The position numbers and the translations under genes were made by a program. This document shows positions 17,111-26,900 of a stretch of DNA of 64,000 nucleotides, piece after piece. The notes under the pieces were generated by a model. That model searched no databases. It saw only the letters and a list, made by a program, of their open reading frames with translations, and was not told the origin of the DNA. The DNA is taken from positions 5,988,340 to 6,052,339 of the forward strand of contig NZ_CP030118.1 of assembly GCF_006968745.1 (NCBI RefSeq), in the 5' to 3' direction. The first letter of the stretch is position 1, and each line of letters starts with the position of its first letter. The DNA comes from Brasilonema sennae CENA114 (lineage in GTDB: Bacteria > Cyanobacteriota > Cyanobacteriia > Cyanobacteriales > Nostocaceae).

Positions 17111-18094
17111 CTATAACAAACCAGTAGTAAATAAAAACCTGCCCAGCCAAGGAAATTCTAAAATCAATGGTAAGATTCTACCTTTTATTGGATACTCTTT
17201 ACTAACATCTTGGTAAACTATTTCTGAACAATACTCATTTATAATGTTGCCGTTTAAGGAGACACTATTTTCAAGGTTTTTCACATGATGCCACCACTTT
17301 GATGGTATGTAGATAATTTCTCCTGGTTCTAGTATGACTTCTACTGGGTTAGCATTAGCATAAAGAGGAAAATTTTCTAAATTACCGTTAAAGTTTTCAT
17401 CTTCGCCATAAGATAAAATATCCTTTGCGTCTGGTATTAAATTTGGTGTAAATAAGACAAATCGTTTACGCCCAGAAATGAGTGCCACCCATCCAGGCAT
17501 ACCCAAGAAATCAAAGTGAAGACCTATCGATGTATCTTTAGCTCCTACATAGATACTATAGAAATTCAAGTAATATTTTTTGACAAGCTTTTGTGGTAGC
17601 CTTTGTAACCAATCGCGAAAGTAAACAGGAACTTTGTAATCCTCATAAAGTTTAGGATTAGAAGAAAGATTCAAGTCTCGCAAGTATAAAAATTTTTCGT
17701 TTTTATCAGTATTTATGCGTTCCAAGTACTCAGCAACAGTCATGTCCACCCGAGTCTGATTCCTAACATCTGTTACAAGGAAATTGCTTGAACCGTACTC
17801 TGACCTAAAAAAATCTGCAGTCCACTTTGTTGTAGCTTTCCAATCTTTCATTGCGTCAGTGATGATGACAGGTTTGCCAACAGATGCATACTCCCGTATA
17901 AACTCCTCATACGAGAGATTACTGCGACGTTCAACACAAGAAATTGGCGTCCATACCAACTTATATTTGTTCTTGCGCCATATCCTCTTAAGCAGATAGA
18001 CGACTAAGCTGGTAACAACAATCAACGTAATTGTGACAAAACTCAACCCAATAATGTTTGAGAAAGAAAGCATAGTCATGTCAAATCCATTCAA
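17111..18094 (-). CDS. JmjC/cupin-like Fe(II)/2OG oxygenase with N-terminal membrane segment
   Basis: A 327-residue protein. A hydrophobic helix (about residues 10-36, IIGLSFVTITLIVVTSLVVY) precedes a cupin-like JmjC domain (FIH/hydroxylase type): PVIITDAMKDW, then LHFDF with the metal-binding H-x-D, VALISGRKRFVLF, and the distal His in IPSKWWHHVKN. The triad looks complete, so oxygenase activity is likely. It starts 4 nt after the 1947-aa PKS gene, so it is translated with it. The start may be TTG 18094 or ATG 18079. A membrane-anchored JmjC enzyme is unusual in an NRPS cluster. The substrate is unknown; a late hydroxylation of the product is possible. Confidence 0.8.
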   Translation of the reverse strand: MNGFDMTMLSFSNIIGLSFVTITLIVVTSLVVYLLKRIWRKNKYKLVWTPISCVERRSNLSYEEFIREYASVGKPVIITDAMKDWKATTKWTADFFRSEYGSSNFLVTDVRNQTRVDMTVAEYLERINTDKNEKFLYLRDLNLSSNPKLYEDYKVPVYFRDWLQRLPQKLVKKYYLNFYSIYVGAKDTSIGLHFDFLGMPGWVALISGRKRFVLFTPNLIPDAKDILSYGEDENFNGNLENFPLYANANPVEVILEPGEIIYIPSKWWHHVKNLENSVSLNGNIINEYCSEIVYQDVSKEYPIKGRILPLILEFPWLGRFLFTTGLL

Positions 18095-18098
18095 TTAC

Positions 18099-21000
18099 TT
18101 AGTTTTCCAAAGCAAGTATTGTAAGTACCTCATCCTCCGATAGTTGCTCAATGTCCGCTAAGGCTTGAGCCAGTGCTTCGTCATCAGTCTGCTGAGCCAA
18201 TTTTTGTACAATAACCTCAGCCAGTTCAGCTACAGTAGGTGAATCGAAGAAATTTTTATAAGGCAGTTCTATCTGGAAAGTTTTACATAGCTGAGAAACA
18301 AGCTGAGTGGCAAACAAAGAGTCTCCTCCCAACTCAAAAAAGTTGTCATGAATGCCTAAGAGTTCAATACCTAAAAGTTGTTGCCAAATATCAACTAGAG
18401 TGCGTTCCACCTCGTTACGAGGAGCAACATAAGCATTTGCCAGATTAGGGCGCTTGTGAGTTGATTTCGCTCGACTCACAAGCGCTAATTGCTCTTCCAA
18501 AGACTTGACAGATTTCTTCGGCTGAATCTTAGTCAGAAAATCTTGTGTTGATACTATTAGCTGAGGTACTGTACTATTGTGCAGAATACGTCTAAACGCC
18601 TCAATGCCTTCTTCATAGGTCATTCCTGCCGTCAGATCTTCCCCTGTTATCTCCTTATGCCGTGCTTCAACGGCAGCTGCCATGCCTATGCTGTTCCATC
18701 TGTCCCAGTTTATAGATTTAGTAAAAGTGCCATTTTGAGAAGCGCTGTAGTGAGCGAAGGCGTCAAGGAAGGCATTTTCAGCCGTATAATCCATCATCCC
18801 CGGTGTACCCTGAAATGAAGAAAGTGATGAACACATGACAAAGAAGTCCAGTTCTGTATCTTTGAAAACAGTTTCTAGTACTCGTGTTCCTCTCACTTTT
18901 GGAGCTAAAGCACTGGCTGCGGCTTCTTTTGTTGTTAATTGAATCATACCTCCCCCGTAAACTCCAGCTGCATGGATCACCCCGTGGATCTGACCAAATT
19001 GGTGATTGACTTGTTTAAGTACTACAGACATTTGTTCAAGATTGGCAACATCGGCGCTGACTACCATAATCTGGGCACCCAACGCCTCAAGTGCCTGCAA
19101 CTTCTGAATCTTAAGGCTGACGCTATCGTGCTGATCATGAGTGGATAACCATTGTGACCATTCGTCTCGATCAGGAAAAGGCGATCGCCCTATCAATACT
19201 AGTTTTGCCTGTACTGTTTGTGCCAGATATTCTGCCAGCGCTAGACCAACGCCTCCTAATCCACCTGTGATCAGATATAGTCCCTGTTCTCTTAATCGGG
19301 TTTTCTCAAAAGAACCTCCTTCCAATCGGACAGGTTGAAAGTCTTGCACCCAGCGATGAGTACCACGGTAAGCTATAACTTGGTCAGATGTTTGGGTTAT
19401 TAGTTCCCCTTGCAGCGCTTCTATAAGTTGATCCTCTTGCCGACTTTGTTTTGCGGGAATAACCACATCAATGCTGCGACAGGTTATATTCGGGTACTCT
19501 TGGGGAATTACCTTAACAGGTCCGAGAACTAATGCTTTTTCTGGGCAAAGCACCTCTGAACCTGTCACTTCCTGCATATTGTTTGAGACAATTCCAATTT
19601 CTACCGAATCTGTCTGATTATTTTCCCCAAGTGCTTGGGCGAGAAACAGCAGACTGTAAAACCCCAAAGCTTCAGCCTTATCCAAAGACTCAATTGCTGA
19701 TTCGGCGTGACTATCCTGCGTAACACTCCATAAATGAACAATTGTTTTTGGAACCTTGCCCTGTGCGCGAAGTTCTTGAAGTAGGGCGTCGTAGTCATCC
19801 CGTTGTCGAGGGTTGATGGTATATGACAATTCCTTTTGGCTACTAAATTGCTCGCCGACTTTGACGGTAATAACATCCTGACCAGAATTTGCCAGTCGCT
19901 TCACCATTGTTTCACCCAAGCCGCACTCATCGACAAACACTAACCAGCAGTCCGACTGAGTTGTCTCAACCGCAGATTTCAGAGGCTGCGGCGGCATAGA
20001 GCGTTTCCAGGATGGGATGTAGAACCAATTGGCAATGTCAGACTTTTTGTCTAATGAAACTTGACGTATTTGGTCAGCATCTTTTGGCTCAACCAACGTG
20101 GTAAAAGCTGTAGGTGCCGAGAAATCTGCCGATGCTGAAGCTTGAGCTACGAAGACATGATGCTCGAAAGCTTCAGTGTTTGACAAAACCGCCACTTCAA
20201 CAAACCCATGCTCTTGTAGTGCTTGCTGCCATTGTTCCTTTGACAAAAATGGATTACCTCGGCTACGTCCTTTATCCTCTACCGGATTCATAAGCAAACC
20301 GTCGGTGATGTCAAATTCTAATTGAGGTTCAGTTATCTCCCAAAGTAGCAGAAAACCTCCAGGAGCCAACAAAGAGCGAACATGCTCAAGGGTTTCTCCC
20401 ATGTTCTGGGTTACGTGTAATACATTGACTGCTACCACTACATCAACGCTGTGGTTAGAGTACCCTTGCTCAGTTGGAGGTTTCTGAATGTCTAGGAAAC
20501 GATATTCTACAAATGGATATGCGCTAAATTTCTCTTGAGCGCGGTTCAAGAACCAGCCACCGACGTCAGTAAAAGTATATTTTGTTTGTTTTGGCGGCAA
20601 CACTGTTAGCAATTCTGTCGTAACAATACCCTGTCCACCACCGATTTCTAAAATTCTTAGGTTTACATCCGGTGGCAATAATTTCACCACCTGTTCCATG
20701 CTTGCTCGTATAATTGCTTTAAAGTAAGTATCCAAAAACAATTCTGGTTTTGAACTTCCTGCTGTTTTTTCTGCGGCAGAAAAGTACAACCCCAACGGTT
20801 CTTGTTCACCACATAGCACTGATGGCAGATTTTCGCCACATTCGGTGACGAGATTTAAAATATGAGGTCTATCTACCCATCTGATTTTAACTTCTTCTAC
20901 CAGAGCATTGAGATAGTCTGTTGAACAGGGTACAAGGTTTGTATATAAATCGTCCTTTTGCTGTAGGTGACCTTGCTGTACCAGCACATCCAGCCAGCGA

Positions 21001-23942
21001 CACAGCAATTGCTGATAGCGAGGAATAATATGATATCGTTCAAACAATTCTTCTAAAGAGTACTGATCGTTGGAATTGCTAAAAGCACCATTATTGCTTA
21101 AGGCAAGGTTGATGTAGGCAGTGCATAAATTATCCAACGACTGCTTATTTGCCAAATAAGTTTGTTCGTCAATTGATGTGATGCTAGCACAAGCTTGTAC
21201 CTTACCAGCTTCTACCAGATATTTCCAGAGTTGGGTTGCTGTTGGTCTTGGCTGCAATTCCCCTAAAAGTTCTTGTTTTTGTCGTTCAATCCAGTAACGC
21301 TGGCGCTCAAATGGGTAGGTTGGCAAGGGGATATGATGGCGTTGCTCATTGGCATAAAAACCAGACCAATCTACTTTCACACCAAAAAGCCAGAGCCGAC
21401 CCAAAGTATTGAGTAAAAATGCTACATCTGAGTGTTGTTCCTGCGGATGGCGGATCGAGGTTAGTACCACAAGGTCATCCACATGATGCTGCTTGGCAAA
21501 AGTACTCAGAGTTCGTCCTGGACCGATTTCTAGCAGGATGCGCTCATGTGTCTTGATCAACTCAGCTATCCCTGAGCTAAAGCGCACAGTTTGCCGTAGA
21601 TGCTTGACCCAATATTTGGGATGTGTTGCTTCGGCTGCGGTAATCCAAGTGCCACTTACATTAGATACAAATGGAATTTTAGGGGGATTTAGTGTGACTT
21701 TTTGTAACGAATGAGAGAATGGCTCAAGAATTGGCTCCATCATTTGAGAATGAAAGGCATGGGAAGTATGCAGCTTCCGACAGCCAATACCTTTTTCTTG
21801 TAGCTTTTGATGCAATCGTTCTATCGCCCCGGTTGGACCAGAAACCACACAATATGCAGGTCCATTGGTTGCCGCTAAAGACATTTCCGTTCCCAACAGA
21901 GGTTGTACCTCTTGTTCGGGAAGTTGAACAGAGAGCATTTCCCCAGTGGAGAGTTGCTGCATCAATCGTCCTCGCTTTGCGACTAGCGCTAAAGCGTCTT
22001 CAAGTGAGAAAACTCCAGCTAAAGTGGCAGCTACGTATTCCCCTATACTGTGACCAATCATCGTCTCGGGATGTACACCCCATGCCATCCATAACTGAGC
22101 TAGGGCGTACTCAATGCTAAACAACGCTGGCTGAGCTACAAAAGTTTGTTGTAGTTGCTCTGTTGCCCTATCTTTTTGTGCTTCATTGGGATACAGTACA
22201 TGGCGTAGATCAAGACCTAGATGGGGTTTGAGCAGTTCACAGCAGTTATCAACTGCTTGAGTAAAGATTGGCTGACTCTGGTAGAGTTCCCTACCCATAT
22301 TCACGTACTGTGTTCCCTGACCGGAAAACATAAAAACGACAGGACGATTGGAAGGCTGCTGGTAATGAGTGAACACTCGTTGTGGATCTATAATAGAAAG
22401 CGCCTTCACTGCATCGTTAATGTCTTGGGAGACCACCATTCGGCGATGGTCGAAAGCTCGACGACCAACACTCTGAGTGTAAGCAACATCGGCGAGGTTT
22501 AAATCAGGATGCTGCTGGAGGTGAGTCGTTAGATTAGTTGTAGCAGTTTCTAAAGCGGTACTCGTCTTAGCTGAAAGCAGTAACAACTGCCAAGGACGAG
22601 AAGTCGCAGAGGTTTCAATAGCTGGGGCTTCTTCGAGAATCACATGGGCATTCGTCCCACCAATCCCAAAGGAACTAACACCTGCACGTCGGGGGGTGCC
22701 GTTTGTTTTCCATTCGGAAAGTATAGTATTAACGTAAAAAGGACTGTTGGCAAAATCAATCTGGGGATTGGGTTGTTCAAAATGTAAGCTGGGAGGTATT
22801 TTTTGGTGCTTGAGAGCTAGGACTGTTTTAATCAAACCAGTAACTCCAGCGGCGGCGTCCAAATGCCCAATGTTTGTTTTGACTGAACCAATTGCACAAA
22901 AGCCCTTTTTCTCAGTACTACTGCGAAAAGCTTGTGTCAGTGCGGCAATTTCAATCGGGTCTCCTAAGGATGTCCCTGTCCCGTGAGCCTCAATATAAGT
23001 AATCGTTTCGGGTTCAACCTCGGCAACAACTTGAGCGGTTCTAATCACCTTGGCTTGAGTATCTATACGAGGTGCTGTGTAGCTAACCTTGAAAGATCCA
23101 TCGTTATTGATAGCAGAACCTTTGATGACAGCATGGATCGAATCTCCATCTGCTAGAGCATCTTCTAATCTCTTCAAAACCACAATACCTACACCTTCGC
23201 CGCTAACAGTTCCCTGTGCCTTAGCATCAAAGGCGCGACAGTGTCCGTCAGGAGATCCAATTGCCCCATCTTTATAAAAATAGCCAGCTTTTCTTGATGC
23301 AGAGATTGAAACACCACCAGCCAAAGCCATATCACATTCACCATTGAGTAAGCTTTGGCAAGCTAAGTGAACAGCAACTAATGACGTTGAACAGGCAGTT
23401 TGAACTGTATAACTTGGTCCAGTTAGGTTAAGTTTGTAAGAAACGCGTGTTGTCAAAAAATCTTTATCACTTCCAATCAAAAGTTGGAAACTATCAACAG
23501 AATTTATAAGATTTTGATTTGAATAAAGGTTGAAAAAATAGCTGTTTATGCTGGTTCCAGCGTAAACACCAATCGATTTCTCGTAAGTTTCAGAATTGTA
23601 GCCAGCATTTTCAATAGCTTGCCAAGCAGACTCTAAAAAGAGACGTTGTTGTGGATCGCTAACTTCTGCTTCTCTAGGATTAAAGCCAAAGAAGGAAGCG
23701 TCAAATAATTCTACATCTTCTAATACAGCCCGTGCTTTGACATAGTTAGGATCACTCAGGACAGCTTTTTCTATTCCTGAAGACAATAGTTCTTCATCGC
23801 TGAAGAAAGAAATAGATTCTACACCGCTTTGCAGGTTTTGCCAAAATTCTTCAACATTTTTGGCTCCAGGAAAACGTCCTGCCATGCCAATAATTGCTAT
23901 TTCTGAGCCATTTATAGTAGGAGATGCTATAGGATAATTCAT
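18099..23942 (-). CDS. type I PKS module: KS-AT-cMT-KR-ACP
   Basis: A 1947-residue protein. KS about 10-430 with the active Cys in VQTACSTSLVAVH and His motifs EAHGTGT and KTNIGHLD. AT about 530-860 with GHSIGEY and the HAFH motif that marks malonyl-CoA use. C-methyltransferase about 890-1270 with SAM site ILEIGGGQG and an inserted helical part. KR about 1480-1790 with YLITGGLGGVG and the Ser/Tyr pair (MCSSLSS, MMDYTAEN). ACP LGGDSLFATQ near 1871. There is no DH or ER, so it should add an alpha-methyl-beta-hydroxy two-carbon unit to the Ser-loaded intermediate. It overlaps the upstream gene by 4 bp (ATGA) and is followed 4 nt later by the JmjC gene. Confidence 0.93.
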   Translation of the reverse strand: MNYPIASPTINGSEIAIIGMAGRFPGAKNVEEFWQNLQSGVESISFFSDEELLSSGIEKAVLSDPNYVKARAVLEDVELFDASFFGFNPREAEVSDPQQRLFLESAWQAIENAGYNSETYEKSIGVYAGTSINSYFFNLYSNQNLINSVDSFQLLIGSDKDFLTTRVSYKLNLTGPSYTVQTACSTSLVAVHLACQSLLNGECDMALAGGVSISASRKAGYFYKDGAIGSPDGHCRAFDAKAQGTVSGEGVGIVVLKRLEDALADGDSIHAVIKGSAINNDGSFKVSYTAPRIDTQAKVIRTAQVVAEVEPETITYIEAHGTGTSLGDPIEIAALTQAFRSSTEKKGFCAIGSVKTNIGHLDAAAGVTGLIKTVLALKHQKIPPSLHFEQPNPQIDFANSPFYVNTILSEWKTNGTPRRAGVSSFGIGGTNAHVILEEAPAIETSATSRPWQLLLLSAKTSTALETATTNLTTHLQQHPDLNLADVAYTQSVGRRAFDHRRMVVSQDINDAVKALSIIDPQRVFTHYQQPSNRPVVFMFSGQGTQYVNMGRELYQSQPIFTQAVDNCCELLKPHLGLDLRHVLYPNEAQKDRATEQLQQTFVAQPALFSIEYALAQLWMAWGVHPETMIGHSIGEYVAATLAGVFSLEDALALVAKRGRLMQQLSTGEMLSVQLPEQEVQPLLGTEMSLAATNGPAYCVVSGPTGAIERLHQKLQEKGIGCRKLHTSHAFHSQMMEPILEPFSHSLQKVTLNPPKIPFVSNVSGTWITAAEATHPKYWVKHLRQTVRFSSGIAELIKTHERILLEIGPGRTLSTFAKQHHVDDLVVLTSIRHPQEQHSDVAFLLNTLGRLWLFGVKVDWSGFYANEQRHHIPLPTYPFERQRYWIERQKQELLGELQPRPTATQLWKYLVEAGKVQACASITSIDEQTYLANKQSLDNLCTAYINLALSNNGAFSNSNDQYSLEELFERYHIIPRYQQLLCRWLDVLVQQGHLQQKDDLYTNLVPCSTDYLNALVEEVKIRWVDRPHILNLVTECGENLPSVLCGEQEPLGLYFSAAEKTAGSSKPELFLDTYFKAIIRASMEQVVKLLPPDVNLRILEIGGGQGIVTTELLTVLPPKQTKYTFTDVGGWFLNRAQEKFSAYPFVEYRFLDIQKPPTEQGYSNHSVDVVVAVNVLHVTQNMGETLEHVRSLLAPGGFLLLWEITEPQLEFDITDGLLMNPVEDKGRSRGNPFLSKEQWQQALQEHGFVEVAVLSNTEAFEHHVFVAQASASADFSAPTAFTTLVEPKDADQIRQVSLDKKSDIANWFYIPSWKRSMPPQPLKSAVETTQSDCWLVFVDECGLGETMVKRLANSGQDVITVKVGEQFSSQKELSYTINPRQRDDYDALLQELRAQGKVPKTIVHLWSVTQDSHAESAIESLDKAEALGFYSLLFLAQALGENNQTDSVEIGIVSNNMQEVTGSEVLCPEKALVLGPVKVIPQEYPNITCRSIDVVIPAKQSRQEDQLIEALQGELITQTSDQVIAYRGTHRWVQDFQPVRLEGGSFEKTRLREQGLYLITGGLGGVGLALAEYLAQTVQAKLVLIGRSPFPDRDEWSQWLSTHDQHDSVSLKIQKLQALEALGAQIMVVSADVANLEQMSVVLKQVNHQFGQIHGVIHAAGVYGGGMIQLTTKEAAASALAPKVRGTRVLETVFKDTELDFFVMCSSLSSFQGTPGMMDYTAENAFLDAFAHYSASQNGTFTKSINWDRWNSIGMAAAVEARHKEITGEDLTAGMTYEEGIEAFRRILHNSTVPQLIVSTQDFLTKIQPKKSVKSLEEQLALVSRAKSTHKRPNLANAYVAPRNEVERTLVDIWQQLLGIELLGIHDNFFELGGDSLFATQLVSQLCKTFQIELPYKNFFDSPTVAELAEVIVQKLAQQTDDEALAQALADIEQLSEDEVLTILALEN

Positions 23943-26900
23943 GACTCGTTGACCTCTTTCTTATTGACGATTGACTTTAATTTTTGAAGACGTTTCCTTT
24001 GTTGAGCCTTACCTGCTTCAATATTTTCAGTTTTAATATCAGTTTTATATGAAGATGATGTTGTTTGATTTTTTAATGCACTTAAGTACTCTGCTAGGGA
24101 GCTTATGGTTGGATATCTAAACATTTCGAGGATTGATACGTCGGCTTTGAATGTTTCACGCAATTGGCTATGAACCTTAACCATAAGCAATGAATGACCG
24201 CCGAGTTCAAAGAAGTTATCATGAATCCCTATGTTTTCAATATTAAGAGCCTTTTGCCAAATAGTAGCAATTGTTTGTTCTAGCTCAGTTTGGGGTGCCT
24301 GATAAACCGCTTTTAATTCGGGACTTGCTAAATCAGGTACTGGCAGTACCTTACGATCCACCTTACCATTAGGTGTTAGTGGCAGCGCCTCCAGCATAAT
24401 AAAAGTTGCTGGCACCATGTAGTTTGGCAGCTTCGACTCTAAAAAGCGGCGCAGTTCAGAAATTACCAGTGTTTGCTCTGAGTGAGAAACTACATAAGCG
24501 ACTAGTCGTTGCGAATCTGCTGAATCTGAGTAAACAACAACTACAGTTTCTCGCACTGCTGGGTGTTGGCTGATGAATGCTTCAATTTCTCCAAGTTCAA
24601 TGCGGAAACCACGGATTTTAACCTGGTGGTCAATACGACCAATATACTCTATCTCTCCATTGGGCAGATAGCGTGCTAAATCTCCTGTTTTGTACAGGCG
24701 TGTCCCCGGTTGTTTGCTAAAGGCGTTGGGGATAAATTTTTCTGCACTTAGTTCAGGACTGTTCAGATAGCCCCTACCTATTCCCACGCCACCGATATAC
24801 ACTTCACCCGTTACGCCCACAGGAACAAAATTTAGATGCTGATCAAGCAAATAAATCTGGATATTGGCAATCGGATGACCAATAGGAACTATCTTGTGAT
24901 CGGTGGCACTATTCTCTTCGGTATTGCTTTGGTGCACGCACGCCCAATAAGTGACATCTACTGCCGCTTCAGTTGGACCATAGAGATTGTGCAATTGTGC
25001 AGAAAGACGATGAAAAAAGCGTTTTTGAAGTTGTTCTGGCAAGACCTCACCACTCGCCATCACGCGCTTGAGACACTTACAAGTTTCAAGATTTTCTGCT
25101 TCTAAAAACACTTGCAGCATGGAAGGTACAAAATGTAAAGTAGATATTTGCTGCTGTGCAATCAAATTCACTAAATAGTTAGTGTCTCGATGTCCTTCTG
25201 GTCTGGCTACCACTAAAACCGCACCCGTCAACAACGGCCAGAAAAATTCCCAGACTGACACATCGAAACTGAAGGGTGTCTTCTGCAAAACTCTATCTGC
25301 TGCTGTTAATTGATAAGCGTCCTGCATCCAAAGTAAGCGATTGCAGATTCCCTGGTGGGTATTCATTGCTCCCTTTGGTCTACCCGTAGAGCCAGAGGTA
25401 TAGATGACGTAAGCTAAGTTATCAGGGGTGATGTTGCAGACGGGGTTTTCTATCTTCTGATGGGCAATTGCTTCCCAGTCGCCGTCTAAGCAAACTACTT
25501 TCGCCTTGTGAGTTGGTAGATTCTCTAGTAGGTACAGTTGTGTTAACAACACGCTTGGTTGAGAATTTTCTAACATGAAAGCCAAGCGTTCCTTGGGATA
25601 GCTTGGGTCTAGTGGTACATATGCCCCACCTGCTTTGAGGATTCCCAACAGCCCGATGACCATTTCGAGCGATCGCTCCACGCAAATTCCCACCAGTACC
25701 TCTGGTCCTACCCCAAGCGAATCGCTATGCGACAGCTTCGCTGAACGCAAGTGGTGTGCTAGCTGATTAGCTCGCTGGTTCAGTTGCTGGTAGGTCAACT
25801 CTTGGTCTTCAAAAACTACAGCAATGGCGTTGGGTGATCGCTCTACCTGAGCTTCAAATAACTCATGGATGCATTGGTTTTGAGGATAGTCAACCTGTGT
25901 GTTATTCCAATCTACCAGTAATTGATGCTGTTGCGCTTGTGTTAACAGTGGTAAATCCGAGAGGCGCTGTTCGGGATGGGTGACTATACCTTCCAACAAT
26001 ATCCCGAAATGCTCCATCCAGCGTTGAATTGTTTGGGAGTCAAATAGGTCAGTACTATAGTCACACTCTACTAGAAGGTCACTGCCTGTCTCAACAATAT
26101 TAAAGGCAATATCATACTTGGCGGAACTGGTAGGATTTTTCACCGATTCAACTTTGTGATCTAAAGACTCTACCTCAGATCCAGCTTTGTCCATATTAAA
26201 TATTGTCGTAAGTAACGGCGCTCGGCTTGGATCCCGTGGTAAATTTAAATTTTTGATTAACTTAATAAAAGGATAAATTTGATGTTCATAGGCTTCCAAC
26301 AATACCTTCTTGACTGAGGTAGAAAAATCCGTAAATGTTTGATTTCCAGAGACCTGAGTACGCACTGGCAATAGGTTAACACAGTGACCAACAAGGTATT
26401 CACTCCCCACAGACAACTGTCCTGCCGCAGCAATACTAACAACTATGTCATCTTGACCAGTTAATCGGTGTAGCAATGCAATATATCCAGCCAGGAGCGT
26501 CGTAAACAGAGTAGTCTTACGTTGGACACTCAAGCTTTTTAGATTTTTAAACAGGGATGTACCGAGTGTAAGACTTTGTCGAGCACCAGTGTATGTATTG
26601 ACTGATGGTCGAGGACGGTCAGTAGGCAACTCCAACACTGGGACTGAATTCGCAAATTTATTGAGCCAATAAGCTTCAGCTGTTGCCATCTCTGGACTCT
26701 GTTGCAGCCGCGCTTGCCATTGAGCATACTCACTCAATTGCATTGGTTGTGGGAGTTGGTAAGCGATACCCTGACACTCTGCGGAATAAATTGCAGCTAG
26801 TTCTCGTAGCAAGATAGTGATCGACCAACCATCAGCAACAATGTGATGATTAGTAATAACTAGAAGATGATGTTGTTTCTCCAGTTTTACTATGTGAAAA

